Below are positions 35,812 through 44,579 of a stretch of DNA of 64,000 nucleotides, one piece after another. The notes beneath the pieces are model-generated. The model was not told where the DNA came from and did not search any database. It was given only the letters and a program-made list of their open reading frames with translations. The position numbers and the translations under genes were made by a program. This stretch comes from JBPOFM01 sp051252455 (GTDB lineage Bacteria; Bacteroidota; Bacteroidia; Flavobacteriales; Flavobacteriaceae). Location: positions 1 to 64,000 of the forward strand of contig JBPOFM010000004.1 of assembly GCA_051252455.1 (NCBI GenBank), in the 5' to 3' direction. Numbering within the stretch: the first letter of the stretch is position 1; each line of letters opens with the position of its first letter.

Positions 35812-36846
35812 ATGATTGAAATTAATATTCTGGCAAACACTGCGGAAGACGCATTAAGTCAGATGCAGGCACAATTGGGTGGAATGGTCACGGAAAAATA
35901 CGGTGAATTTGTTCTTGAGTTTGACAGCCATGTAGGTCAGGGAACCGTGAAGTGCTTGACCTTTGATTGGGGTGTTAGCTTAATGGAATTTGATGCTATT
36001 TTCCATAAAGAGTTGGTTTTTATTGATAATAACTCTAATTATAATCCCATTCATTTTTCCTATGTATCTAAAGGGCAATTTCAACATCGGTTTTGCAATG
36101 CCGAAGAATTCACAATCATTGAGCAATATCATGCAGCCATTATTGTAGGTTCTGCAAATTTAAAGCATATGACCATCATCCCAAAAGGACGTCATATTGT
36201 GTTAAATAATATTCGTGTCATAAGACAAGAGTACAGAAAAAAAAGGCTGAACAATGTAGAACAATTAAATGAGCGCTTGTATAAAGTCTTTGTGGATGAT
36301 AACAATCTCGACACTTTTACTTTTTATAGCCCCATTAATTTAACAATGGACTGTCATGTCAACGAGATTAGATCCACAATCGCTGAAGGCATGTCTCGAA
36401 TTCTTCATATTGAAGGTGAGGTATATCAGCTGTTGTCGATGCATATCGCCTTGCAAGATAAACATGACAATAATGATATGATTCCTCACAACTTGCTACA
36501 AGTGGAGTTAAAAATGATTAAGAATTTAAGCGAGCAGATTATTAAAATTCCTGAAAACAATTATTCTTTAGAGCAACTTTCCAATCTGTCAGGATTGTCG
36601 CAATCCAAATTACAAGAAGGGTTTAAATTTATATACAAAAGAACCGTTACAGAATATATACGCCACATTCGATTAGAACATGCATGCGTGTTAATGGAGA
36701 CGACCAATTTAAATATTTCGCAAATCGTGTATACTATAGGTTTTACTAGCAGAAGTTATTTTTCTAAAATTTTCAGGGAAAAGTATGGCGTGACACCCCA
36801 TGAATTTAGAAAACAATCAATCGATATTACTGGTGATGCTAATTAG
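35812..36846 (+). CDS. AraC-family transcriptional regulator, paralogue 1
   Basis: 344 residues. The C-terminal 90 residues are two helix-turn-helix motifs of AraC/XylS type (YSLEQLSNLSGLSQSKLQEG, then LNISQIVYTIGFTSRSYFSK and REKYGVTPHEFRK). The 240-residue N-terminal domain is shared with the next gene and has TFDWGVSLMEFDAIFHKELV; it is presumably a ligand or dimerisation domain but I do not recognise it. The next gene, 125 bases on, is a tandem duplicate. Confidence 0.9.
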   Translation: MIEINILANTAEDALSQMQAQLGGMVTEKYGEFVLEFDSHVGQGTVKCLTFDWGVSLMEFDAIFHKELVFIDNNSNYNPIHFSYVSKGQFQHRFCNAEEFTIIEQYHAAIIVGSANLKHMTIIPKGRHIVLNNIRVIRQEYRKKRLNNVEQLNERLYKVFVDDNNLDTFTFYSPINLTMDCHVNEIRSTIAEGMSRILHIEGEVYQLLSMHIALQDKHDNNDMIPHNLLQVELKMIKNLSEQIIKIPENNYSLEQLSNLSGLSQSKLQEGFKFIYKRTVTEYIRHIRLEHACVLMETTNLNISQIVYTIGFTSRSYFSKIFREKYGVTPHEFRKQSIDITGDAN

Positions 36847-36971
36847 TTCATAGGTCTTATTTTTAAATACTTTATCTTTACACTAACAACGAGTTATATC
36901 AACCAATATCACTAATCTTCAAATAAATAAATAAGCCATTATTATTGTGCTCGTAAAAGCGTTCAAGTTTC

Positions 36972-38006
36972 ATGAAAGAAATCAATATAACCGCAAAAAG
37001 TACTAAAGATAGTATCAAAAAAATACAAGCTCATATTGGAGGTGAGATCTCTGAACGTTTTGGTCTATATACTTTAGACATAGATAACGACATTGCCAAG
37101 GGATGCATTCGTTTTATGACTTTTGATTGGGGTATCAACTTAATAGAACATAATATCATCTATTATGAAGATATTTTGCTCGTTTCGAATACCTCCAAAT
37201 TCAATCCGCTTTATTTCATATACTGCTCCGACGGTTATTTAAGTCATCGTTTTCAATATGAAAAAGAGTTTCAAAAAGTAGATGAATTTCACTCAAGCAT
37301 ATTAACGACCAAACAAGATGTGGATCACCAAATGCTATTCCCAGAAGGAGTGCATTTGATTATTAATATTATCGGGATCGAAAGAAAGGAGTTTTTAAAG
37401 AAACGGCTGAACTATGTGTCCGAATTAAACAGTACTCTGCACAAAATATTTGTCGATGAAAATAATGAGCAAGAGTACGCATTTCATGGACCGATAGACC
37501 TCAAAATGGAGGATCACGTTAAAAAATTAAGGTATATTTCTAACAAAACCATCTCTGAAGCCTTAAAAATTGAAGGTTCGCTCTATCAACTTTTGTCCAT
37601 GCATATAACAAGGCATGAAAAATTTCAAAAGGGCGATATCATACCAGATTGTTTATCGAAAAGAGAACTAAAAACGATTCGTCGTTCTGCGAAAAAAATT
37701 ATTGATGATCCAGCCATCAGCTATTCTTTGGATCAGCTGTCAACGAACACAGGCCTATCACAAGCTAAATTACAAGATGGGTACAAATTTTTATACGGAA
37801 GGACTGTAACCGAATACATCAGACATATAAGATTGGAAACGGCTAGAGATTTGATGGATTCGACTGATCTTAATATTTCGCAAATAGTATACACGATTGG
37901 ATTTACCAGTCGCAGTTATTTCTCAAAAATTTTTAAGGAAAAGTACGGAATGACTCCGATGGAGTTGAAAAAACAAATTGTAAGTACGGTAGTCAGTGAA
38001 GTTTAG
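36972..38006 (+). CDS. AraC-family transcriptional regulator, paralogue 2
   Basis: 344 residues, the same length as paralogue 1. The C-terminal helix-turn-helix part is nearly the same (YSLDQLSTNTGLSQAKLQDG, LNISQIVYTIGFTSRSYFSK, KEKYGMTPMELKK) while the N-terminal half is clearly divergent, which suggests similar DNA targets but different signals. The last four bases overlap the stop end of the convergent small gene at 38003. Targets may include the surrounding stress genes; this is only inferred from position. Confidence 0.9.
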   Translation: MKEINITAKSTKDSIKKIQAHIGGEISERFGLYTLDIDNDIAKGCIRFMTFDWGINLIEHNIIYYEDILLVSNTSKFNPLYFIYCSDGYLSHRFQYEKEFQKVDEFHSSILTTKQDVDHQMLFPEGVHLIINIIGIERKEFLKKRLNYVSELNSTLHKIFVDENNEQEYAFHGPIDLKMEDHVKKLRYISNKTISEALKIEGSLYQLLSMHITRHEKFQKGDIIPDCLSKRELKTIRRSAKKIIDDPAISYSLDQLSTNTGLSQAKLQDGYKFLYGRTVTEYIRHIRLETARDLMDSTDLNISQIVYTIGFTSRSYFSKIFKEKYGMTPMELKKQIVSTVVSEV

Positions 38007-38212
38007 TCGTTATTTTTAAACATCTTTTTTACGAGCATGAAGACACCGTATTTACCTGCAAACTTTGCAGCAGACGTTACCCAGTTAAGAGGTTTAAAGC
38101 CATCAATAAATTCGGATTTTTTTATTTTCAATTTCTCCAAACCGATCTGACGTTCGATTTGTAAACGCTGAAGTTCATACTCAATTTCTTCGAATGACTC
38201 GTACTTTCTCAT
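38003..38212 (-). CDS. Small protein of YtxH-holin cluster
   Basis: 69 residues. A charged, helical N-terminus (MRKYESFEEIEYELQRLQIE) is followed by a short hydrophobic patch near the C-terminus (WVTSAAKFAGKYGVFMLVKK). No family name can be given with confidence. It starts three bases... immediately after the holin-like gene ends (38215), so it is cotranscribed with it and with YtxH. Confidence 0.7.
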   Translation of the reverse strand: MRKYESFEEIEYELQRLQIERQIGLEKLKIKKSEFIDGFKPLNWVTSAAKFAGKYGVFMLVKKMFKNND

Positions 38213-38214
38213 AC

Positions 38215-38568
38215 TTAAGAGTTAAAAAATTTACTGCCCATTTTGGCGATTATTAACCTATTGAAAATTCCTCGTTGCCAGTACAATACTACTCCAATTA
38301 AGAAGAAGAACGCTGCAACAATTACATAACCCAAAGCGACATTATCTACCCACTTACCAATAGCCAGAGCCGCTGCGACAGATAAAAAAATCAAACCTAT
38401 AAATAATAATCCTCCGATAGCCAAGGTTTTGGCCACCATACTGATTGACACCGTCAGTTGTTGAAAAATCTTTAACTTAAAATATTCTTTTGTGTCATCG
38501 ATATACTTCTCACCAATATCTGAAGCATCACTGGATGTATTACTTATAGATTCGAAAATATTATTCAT
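38215..38568 (-). CDS. Holin-like (Phage_holin_3_6) membrane protein
   Basis: 117 residues. Two membrane helices: MVAKTLAIGGLLFIGLIFLS and ALGYVIVAAFFFLIGVVLYW, with an N-terminal soluble part. The family is named after an actinobacterial holin but in Bacteroidota it sits in chromosomal clusters with YtxH, and no lysis gene is near. A structural or stress membrane role is more likely than lysis. Second gene of a three-gene unit: YtxH, this, 69-residue protein. Confidence 0.82.
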   Translation of the reverse strand: MNNIFESISNTSSDASDIGEKYIDDTKEYFKLKIFQQLTVSISMVAKTLAIGGLLFIGLIFLSVAAALAIGKWVDNVALGYVIVAAFFFLIGVVLYWQRGIFNRLIIAKMGSKFFNS

Positions 38569-38588
38569 ACCTAGTTATGATATAGAAA

Positions 38589-38957
38589 TTATGCTTTTTG
38601 GAATTTTTTGTTTTTCTCTTTCAATTCAGCTAATTTTTTTTCAAGTGTTGAGATGACGTCATCAGCTTTATGACTAGAATCGGAAACAATGTCTTCCATT
38701 TTTTCATCAAGTGTCATTTTTTTTGTCGCAACCGTATCAACCACTCTGTTTTTCAAATCTGATGCACGATTTGCAATATTATCTTTTGCAGCCAATGCAC
38801 TTTCTGTCAACCTATCTTTAGCGGCTAAAGTTTCATCCGCAATTCTTTGTCTTGTGTGGATCCCTTTATCTGGCGCGAACAATATTCCTAGTGTTGCTCC
38901 GATTGCAGTTCCTGCCAAAATTCCTATTAACGTGTTTGTACTACTGTTATTTCCCAT
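38589..38957 (-). CDS. YtxH-domain protein
   Basis: 122 residues. A single glycine-rich membrane helix near the N-terminus (TLIGILAGTAIGATLGILFA, then PDKG) is followed by a long charged coiled coil (RIADETLAAKDRLTESALAA ... LEKKLAELKEKNKKFQKA). Typical YtxH, a general stress protein family. A TAATTTTG box on the minus strand (38995-38988) lies upstream. First gene of a three-gene unit. Confidence 0.9.
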   Translation of the reverse strand: MGNNSSTNTLIGILAGTAIGATLGILFAPDKGIHTRQRIADETLAAKDRLTESALAAKDNIANRASDLKNRVVDTVATKKMTLDEKMEDIVSDSSHKADDVISTLEKKLAELKEKNKKFQKA

Positions 38958-39160
38958 GATTTATTTTTTTTAAATTAATCGTTATTCCAAAATTACACTT
39001 ATAGCTAGCAAGAAACTGTCTCAAATAAATAAAAAATTGACTCCATTGGATACTTTTAATATAAGTTAAAAATTTAGGTGTATGGACTAACCAACTTTTT
39101 TTTATAAAACTAAATTGAACTCGAATTCTTTACATTAAAATGTATTTAAAAGAAATTAAG

Positions 39161-40522
39161 ATGTCTAAAGTAAAAACAACAAATCCGTATACCAATAAAG
39201 TCCTTAAAGAATATGACTTGCATACTCCAAATGAAATAGAAAAAATTCTAATGAAGTCGGAAACTTGTTTTAAAAAATGGAAAAAGACAACAATAAAAGA
39301 ACGTTGTCGGTTGTTAGAAAATGTCTCTCAAATACTTGAAGATGACAAACAATCGTATGCCGAGCAAATAACTCTCGAAATGGGCAAACCGATTAATGAA
39401 AGCATAGCTGAAATACAAAAATGCGCAACTCTATGTGATTTTTATGCCGCCAACTCCGATAATTTTCTTGCTGATGAATTAATTGAGACAGATGCACACG
39501 AGAGTTTCATTAGCTATGATCCTCTAGGTGTGATTTTAGGTGTGATGCCTTGGAATTATCCTTTTTGGCAAGTATTACGTTTTGCCGTACCAACATTGAC
39601 GGCAGGTAATACAGTTATTTTAAAGCATGCTTCAAATGTTGCAGGTTGCTCCCTCATGCTCCAGGATTTGTTTGAAAAAGCGGGCTATCCTGAAGGATGC
39701 TTCCAGGCAATATTTGCAGATCATGATCAAATCGAAAGATTATTAGAACACGAAAACATTAAGGCTGTATCATTGACCGGTAGTGAAAAAGCGGGAAGAT
39801 CGATAGCAGAAATAGCGGGTAAAAATTTAAAAAAATGTGTTCTAGAATTGGGTGGCAATAACGCCTGTATAGTTTTGGATGACGCCGATTTAGACGCTCA
39901 TTTTGACACCATTTTTAAGGCACGAATGCAAAATACTGGTCAGAGTTGTATCGCTGCCAAACGTTTTATTGTCACAGACGGCATTTATAATGATTTCATC
40001 AAACGATTCAAAAAAAGCACGAAGTCCTTAAAATTTGGTGATCCCATGGACAATTCAACAACCATTGGAACACTAGCAAGAGAAGATTTAGCCGATATTC
40101 TAAAAAAACAAGTCGATGCATCCATAAAGAATGGTGCTAAACTCACTGTGGGTAACACAAAGAATAAAGCTTATTTTGAACCGACTGTTCTTGAGGCAGT
40201 AAAACCAGGAATGCCGGTATTTGATGACGAAACATTCGGCCCGATAGCTGCAGTGATCAAAGCGAAAAGCATTGAGGAAGCATTCGTGTTGGCTGCGGAC
40301 ACAAAATTTGGCCTTGGAACCATGGTTTTTACAAAAGACATAGATACAGCTCAACAATGTATAGACGACATCCAAGATGGAGCCTTTTTTATCAACGATC
40401 TCGTGAAATCGGATGCGAGACTTCCATTTGGAGGGACAAAGGCTTCAGGTTATGGTCGTGAACTTTCTAAAGAAGGAATTCATGAGTTTGTAAATAAAAA
40501 AACCGTATACATAAAAAAATAA
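39161..40522 (+). CDS. NAD(P)-dependent aldehyde dehydrogenase, succinate-semialdehyde type
   Basis: 453 residues from the ATG at 39161 (MSKVKTTNPYTNKVLKEYDL); an ATG seven codons earlier is in frame. Aldehyde dehydrogenase signature: general base Glu in VLELGGNNACIVLDDADL (about E229) and nucleophile Cys in NTGQSCIAAKRFIV (about C263). PWNYPFWQVLRFAVPTLTAG and the cofactor-site motif KASGYGRELS near the end place it among short GabD/SSADH enzymes, which oxidise succinate semialdehyde to succinate. Substrate from sequence alone is moderately certain. Confidence 0.9.
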   Translation: MSKVKTTNPYTNKVLKEYDLHTPNEIEKILMKSETCFKKWKKTTIKERCRLLENVSQILEDDKQSYAEQITLEMGKPINESIAEIQKCATLCDFYAANSDNFLADELIETDAHESFISYDPLGVILGVMPWNYPFWQVLRFAVPTLTAGNTVILKHASNVAGCSLMLQDLFEKAGYPEGCFQAIFADHDQIERLLEHENIKAVSLTGSEKAGRSIAEIAGKNLKKCVLELGGNNACIVLDDADLDAHFDTIFKARMQNTGQSCIAAKRFIVTDGIYNDFIKRFKKSTKSLKFGDPMDNSTTIGTLAREDLADILKKQVDASIKNGAKLTVGNTKNKAYFEPTVLEAVKPGMPVFDDETFGPIAAVIKAKSIEEAFVLAADTKFGLGTMVFTKDIDTAQQCIDDIQDGAFFINDLVKSDARLPFGGTKASGYGRELSKEGIHEFVNKKTVYIKK

Positions 40523-40545
40523 TCAACTTACAAAAAATCAACATT

Positions 40546-40698
40546 ATGCCATTTATAAAAGAAGACGAAGAAAAAACGAGAAATTATATATTTCAAAAAG
40601 ATAGCAAAACGCTGTCAACGACAGTGTTTGTTGTAATTGTGTTATTTATACTCATTGGTGGCGTTGTAGCCTCAGGTTTATACTTTGAGTGGTTTTAA
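40546..40698 (+). CDS. 50-residue single-helix membrane protein
   Basis: ATG at 40546, 24 bases after the dehydrogenase gene. Charged N-terminus (MPFIKEDEEKTRNYIFQKD) and one strong membrane helix (TVFVVIVLFILIGGVVASGL), ending YFEWF. Codon use and position fit a real small gene, possibly cotranscribed with the dehydrogenase. No family is recognised. Confidence 0.55.
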   Translation: MPFIKEDEEKTRNYIFQKDSKTLSTTVFVVIVLFILIGGVVASGLYFEWF

Positions 40699-40776
40699 TT
40701 AGTCGTCAAAGAAGAAAAATTCTCATGTTTTTTTTGTAAATTAGAGGTAATCAAATTAACAGAAAAACACTTTCTC

Positions 40777-41247
40777 ATGAAATCTCCACTCTTATTATTA
40801 TGTTGTATGATCCTGCTGGTAGCTTGTAAAAATGACAAAAATTACGACGCATATCCAGTGACCGATCCTAATGAGCCTTCACCAATAACCTTGGAAGGCG
40901 CATGGGAATTAGATGGTTTTTATAATTATGTCAATAACAAAGTGGTAGATTCATTCAATACAAGAGAAGGCTATAGACAGGTGAAGATCTACACGCCAAC
41001 CAAGGTTATGTGGAGTAAGCACGTGCCCACTGATTCTACAGAATGGTTTGGCTATGGAAGTTACAGTATTGAAGAAAATAATCTGAAGGAGACTTTAGAT
41101 TATGGTTCTGAAATGATGAGCAAAATAATAGAGGAGCGGAAGGAATTCATATATGAGTTGGATTTAAAAAACAATAGATTCAGTCAAATTGAGATTGATG
41201 AAGAAGGCAATCGCATTTATTCTGAAAATTATAGACGTATTGAATAA
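40777..41247 (+). CDS. Lipoprotein of unknown function
   Basis: 156 residues with a lipoprotein signal (MKSPLLLLCCMILLVACKND). The mature part starts with an acidic linker and a GAWELDGFYNYVNNKVVDSF strand, resembling the small lipocalin-like beta proteins found in flavobacterial lipoproteins. No catalytic residues stand out. Ends in a terminator shared with the FKBP gene. Confidence 0.78.
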   Translation: MKSPLLLLCCMILLVACKNDKNYDAYPVTDPNEPSPITLEGAWELDGFYNYVNNKVVDSFNTREGYRQVKIYTPTKVMWSKHVPTDSTEWFGYGSYSIEENNLKETLDYGSEMMSKIIEERKEFIYELDLKNNRFSQIEIDEEGNRIYSENYRRIE

Positions 41248-41261
41248 AGAAGATTAAAAAA

Positions 41262-41288
41262 AAATCCGAACTGAAGTTCGGATTTTTT
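41262..41288. terminator. Bidirectional terminator before FKBP gene
   Basis: Stem AAATCCGAA / TTCGGATTT with a six-base loop, A run before and T run after. Confidence 0.82.
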
Positions 41289-41308
41289 TATCAATATGTT
41301 CGGTGTTT

Positions 41309-41737
41309 TTACTGAATTTCAACAACTTCTAGATCAAAAATCAGACTTTGCCCTGCCAATGGGTGGTTTCCGTCTATTACGATATGGTCATCTTTCACAT
41401 CAACCACTCTAAACTGATGCTCTCTTCCATCTTCACCTTTCGACGCTAATCCCATTCCTATCTCTGGTTTTACATCTTGTGGCAATTGTTCATTCTTCAC
41501 TTCATGGAATAATTCTTTTTGAATATCTCCATACGCTTCTTCTTTGGCGATTTCTACTGTTTTCTTTTCATTCACTTTCATATCAATGATCGCATTTTCA
41601 AAACCAGGAATTAACATACCTTGTCCAATAGTCACCTCTAACGGCTCACGTTCTAGTGAACTATCAAAGATTTGTCCGTTAGTTAGTTTTCCTGTGTAAT
41701 GTACTTTCACTGTATCATTTTCTTTTACTTGACTCAT
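41309..41737 (-). CDS. FKBP-type peptidyl-prolyl isomerase, SlyD-like
   Basis: 142 residues without signal peptide, so cytoplasmic. FKBP core: MSQVKENDTVKVHYTGKLTN, GQIFDSSLEREPLEVTIGQG, MLIPGFENAIIDMKVNEKKT, and DGNHPLAGQSLIFDLEVVEI at the end. The SlyD-type IF chaperone loop is present but the C-terminal histidine-rich metal tail is not. Isomerises X-proline bonds in folding proteins. Promoter with correct spacing 30 bases upstream. Confidence 0.94.
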   Translation of the reverse strand: MSQVKENDTVKVHYTGKLTNGQIFDSSLEREPLEVTIGQGMLIPGFENAIIDMKVNEKKTVEIAKEEAYGDIQKELFHEVKNEQLPQDVKPEIGMGLASKGEDGREHQFRVVDVKDDHIVIDGNHPLAGQSLIFDLEVVEIQ

Positions 41738-41767
41738 AATGTGTGTTTTTATTTACTAAATATATTG

Positions 41768-41797
41768 CAAAACTATTATTAATAAAGTGAACACCAA
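41768..41797 (-). promoter_or_regulatory. Bacteroidota-type promoter of FKBP gene
   Basis: Minus strand: TTG (41797-41795), 19-base spacer, TAGTTTTG (41775-41768). Confidence 0.6.
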
Positions 41798-41890
41798 GAC
41801 ATAATAGCAATAACTGGGCCGAATTAAGAAAGGTTTAACGTTCACGGATGAAAACAAAAAAGCCGAACGATTAAGTTCAGCTCTTTGTAG

Positions 41891-41965
41891 TCGGGGTGGC
41901 AGGATTCGAACCTGCGACCTCCGCGTCCCAAACGCGGCGCGATAACCGGGCTACGCTACACCCCG
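41891..41965 (-). tRNA. tRNA-Pro (anticodon TGG)
   Basis: Minus strand. Acceptor CGGGGTG pairs with CACCCCG; the anticodon arm CCGCG-TTTGGGA-CGCGG carries TGG; the T arm is GCAGG-TTCGAAT-CCTGC. Discriminator base A. The CCA tail is not encoded. Reads codons CCA and CCN by wobble. Confidence 0.97.
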
Positions 41966-42071
41966 ATTTGGTTATCTAATTTTCGATTCCTGAAAATCGA
42001 GGTGCAAATATATGTCTTTTCTTTAAACTGTAATATTATTATTTATTAAATTTAAAGATTAAAACCCATTT

Positions 42072-43181
42072 ATGATGATTTCAAAAATTCTATACATCCT
42101 TCCTATTGCCTTATTAAGTTTAAGCAGCTGCGCTCAAGACAAAAATCCTGTCAACACCAATCATGATCATGAAGTGATTGTGCCAGAATTAAACATTCCT
42201 TGGGGATTTGCTTTTTTACCTGACAATTCGATGTTGATCAATGAAAAGGAAGGAAAAATGATTCATTTCAAAGATGGAAAGAAAACCACTATCCAAGGGC
42301 TTCCGGAAATTTATAATAGAGGTCAAGGTGGGTTAATGGACATTGCTCTTCATCCTAATTATAAAGAAAACGGATGGATTTACATAACTTATGCCTCTTC
42401 TGAAGGTGAAGGAGACGGCGGCAATACGGCATTAATGAGAGCTAAATTGCAAGACAATCAGTTAGTAGAAAAAGAAGTGCTTTATAAAGCAACTCCTAAC
42501 ACAACTAAAGGTCAACATTTTGGATCACGTATTGTATTCGACAATCAAGGATTTCTATATTTTACGATTGGCGAACGAGGTGAACGTGACGTCAACCCAC
42601 AAGACATTACTCGCGATGGTGGAAAAGTATATCGATTAAAAGACGATGGAAGCATTCCAGAAGATAACCCTTTTGTCAACGAACCGAATGCAAAAAAGGC
42701 GATATACACTTATGGTAATCGTAACCCGCAAGGAATGGTTTTACATCCAACCACGGGTGTGATTTGGACACACGAACATGGTCCGCGTGGTGGTGACGAG
42801 ATCAATATTGTTAAAAAAGGTGCTAATTATGGATGGCCAGTCATCAGTTATGGTATTAATTATATAGGCACAAAATTTACTGACAAAACTTCGCAAGAAG
42901 GTATGGAGCAACCCTTACACTATTGGGATCCATCGATTGCTCCAAGCGGCATGGCTTTTATATCTAGCGACGTCTATCCAAACTGGAAAGGCGATTTATT
43001 AGTTGGCTCATTAAAGTTCGAGTATGTAGATAAGTGTGTCTTAAAGGATGGTAAAGTTGTAAAAGAAGAACGACTGTTAGATGGTTTGGGACGTGTCAGA
43101 AGCATAGAACAAGGACCTGATGGTTACATCTATGTAGGTATTGAAAATGTAGGGATTGTAAAAATAATCCCTAAAAAATAA
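42072..43181 (+). CDS. PQQ-dependent sugar dehydrogenase, lipoprotein
   Basis: 369 residues with a lipoprotein signal (MMISKILYILPIALLSLSSC). Six-bladed propeller of the GSDH/Asd type: IPWGFAFLPDNSMLINEKEG, GGLMDIALHPNYKENGWIYI, YGNRNPQGMVLHPTTGVIWT, HEHGPRGGDEINIVKKGANY. The family oxidises aldose sugars in the periplasm using pyrroloquinoline quinone. Its stop overlaps the start of a cytochrome c gene by one base (TAATG), which supports direct electron transfer to that cytochrome. No PQQ synthesis genes are in the window. Confidence 0.92.
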   Translation: MMISKILYILPIALLSLSSCAQDKNPVNTNHDHEVIVPELNIPWGFAFLPDNSMLINEKEGKMIHFKDGKKTTIQGLPEIYNRGQGGLMDIALHPNYKENGWIYITYASSEGEGDGGNTALMRAKLQDNQLVEKEVLYKATPNTTKGQHFGSRIVFDNQGFLYFTIGERGERDVNPQDITRDGGKVYRLKDDGSIPEDNPFVNEPNAKKAIYTYGNRNPQGMVLHPTTGVIWTHEHGPRGGDEINIVKKGANYGWPVISYGINYIGTKFTDKTSQEGMEQPLHYWDPSIAPSGMAFISSDVYPNWKGDLLVGSLKFEYVDKCVLKDGKVVKEERLLDGLGRVRSIEQGPDGYIYVGIENVGIVKIIPKK

Positions 43182-43594
43182 TGAAACGCATGACAATTAC
43201 ATTCCTTATGTTGCTATTAAGCCTATTTTCATGCAACGACGTAAAGACTGAACAAAATCCCGAATTAAAGAAAAGTATCGAGCGTGGTACGATTGTGTAT
43301 GAGGATTTCTGCATGCAATGTCATTTACCAAATGGCAAAGGGGTTTCCAAAGCATTTCCACCTTTGGATAATTCTGATTATTTGATGAACAAGCGAGAAG
43401 AAAGCATCATGGCAATTAAATACGGTTTATCAGGAAAAATTATAGTCAATGGTGAGACTTATAATACAGCAATGGCTGCTTTAGGCTTGTCCGATACTGA
43501 AGTTGCAGACGTCATGAATTATATCACAAACTCTTGGAGTAATAAAAACACTAAAATGATAACTGTTGAAGAAGTTTCAAAAATTCAACCTTAA
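43181..43594 (+). CDS. c-type cytochrome lipoprotein
   Basis: 137 residues. Signal and lipobox (MKRMTITFLMLLLSLFSCND). Heme-binding FCMQCHLPNGKG (CxxCH, C44-H48), with an axial Met candidate in YNTAMAALGLSDTEVADVM near 105. Class I monoheme cytochrome. The start overlaps the preceding sugar dehydrogenase, so it is the likely electron acceptor. Confidence 0.93.
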   Translation: MKRMTITFLMLLLSLFSCNDVKTEQNPELKKSIERGTIVYEDFCMQCHLPNGKGVSKAFPPLDNSDYLMNKREESIMAIKYGLSGKIIVNGETYNTAMAALGLSDTEVADVMNYITNSWSNKNTKMITVEEVSKIQP

Positions 43595-43645
43595 AATTCT
43601 TTTATAATTGGCTAAATTTGCCATTTAAAAAACGTAAAGAAAATT

Positions 43646-44254
43646 ATGCTTGTTATAGGAATTGCTGGGGGCACGGGCTGTGGAAAGACAACTGTTGTCA
43701 ATCAAATTTTAAACGAATTGCCTGAAGGAGAAGTAGGTGTCATTTCTCAAGATTCTTATTACAAAGACACGTCTCATTTAAGTTACGAAGAACGTGTAAA
43801 GATCAATTTTGATCATCCACGATCGATTGATTTCGAATTACTTGAGAGTCATCTTGCTGACCTTAGAAATGGAAAAGAAGTGCAGCAACCTGTCTATTCC
43901 TTCATCAAACACAACCGAACTGGCGACACCATTTTAACACGTCCTCGAAAAGTGATCATTGTGGAAGGTATTTTAATTTTGACACATCCTGAATTGCGTG
44001 AACTGTTTGATATCAAAATCTTTGTGCATGCTGATAGTGATGAGCGCCTTATTAGACGACTCAAACGAGACATCACCGAACGTGGTCGCGACCTTGATGA
44101 AGTGCTTTCCCGCTATCAAAACACCTTGAAGCCTATGCATCAGCAATTTATAGAGCCCACAAAGGAGTTTGCAGATATAATTATTCCAAACAATAAGTAC
44201 AATACCGTTGCCATCGATATCGTTAAAACTATCATCAACCAGCGATTGGTATAA
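43646..44254 (+). CDS. udk: Uridine kinase
   Basis: 202 residues. Phosphorylates uridine and cytidine in pyrimidine salvage. P-loop GIAGGTGCGKTTVVNQI at 5-21, then VISQDSYYKDTSHLSYEERV, NFDHPRSIDFELLESHLADL, and IIVEGILILTHPELRELFDI. Normal length. It precedes the divIC-like gene by one base and is probably cotranscribed with the mut genes. A TAAATTTG box (43613-43620) lies upstream. Confidence 0.96.
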   Translation: MLVIGIAGGTGCGKTTVVNQILNELPEGEVGVISQDSYYKDTSHLSYEERVKINFDHPRSIDFELLESHLADLRNGKEVQQPVYSFIKHNRTGDTILTRPRKVIIVEGILILTHPELRELFDIKIFVHADSDERLIRRLKRDITERGRDLDEVLSRYQNTLKPMHQQFIEPTKEFADIIIPNNKYNTVAIDIVKTIINQRLV

Positions 44255-44255
44255 T

Positions 44256-44579
44256 ATGAACATGAACTCAAAATATCTCAAGCCTTTCAAAAATCTCTAC
44301 ATTCTTATTTTTGTAGTGTTTGTGGTATGGATGTTGTTTTTTGATGCCAATTCATGGCTTATTCATAGAGAACTGAACGCAGATATGGACGATTTGCAAA
44401 TTGAAAAGGAATACTATCAGAAAGAAATCGAAAAAGATAACAAAGCGATCAAGGAATTAAGTACCGAGGAAGGAACGGAAAAGTTAGCTCGTGAGAAATA
44501 CTACATGAAGAAGGAAAACGAAGATATTTATATCATCGAATACGAGGACAGCATTAAAACCGAAAAAAAAGATGAGTAA
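44256..44579 (+). CDS. FtsB/DivIC-family septum protein
   Basis: 107 residues from the ATG at 44256 (MNMNSKYLKPFKNLYILIFV); 44262 is an alternative. One membrane helix near 12-30 (LYILIFVVFVVWMLFFDANS) followed by a coiled coil (DMDDLQIEKEYYQKEIEKDN) and the family ending with the EKLAREKYYMKKENEDIYII motif. Forms part of the FtsQ-FtsL-FtsB divisome bridge. It overlaps mutA by eight bases. Confidence 0.9.
   Translation: MNMNSKYLKPFKNLYILIFVVFVVWMLFFDANSWLIHRELNADMDDLQIEKEYYQKEIEKDNKAIKELSTEEGTEKLAREKYYMKKENEDIYIIEYEDSIKTEKKDE

Noticed and set aside
38215..38568. Holin-like gene as evidence of a prophage
   Set aside because: No endolysin, integrase or structural genes are near; this family is commonly chromosomal in a YtxH cluster.
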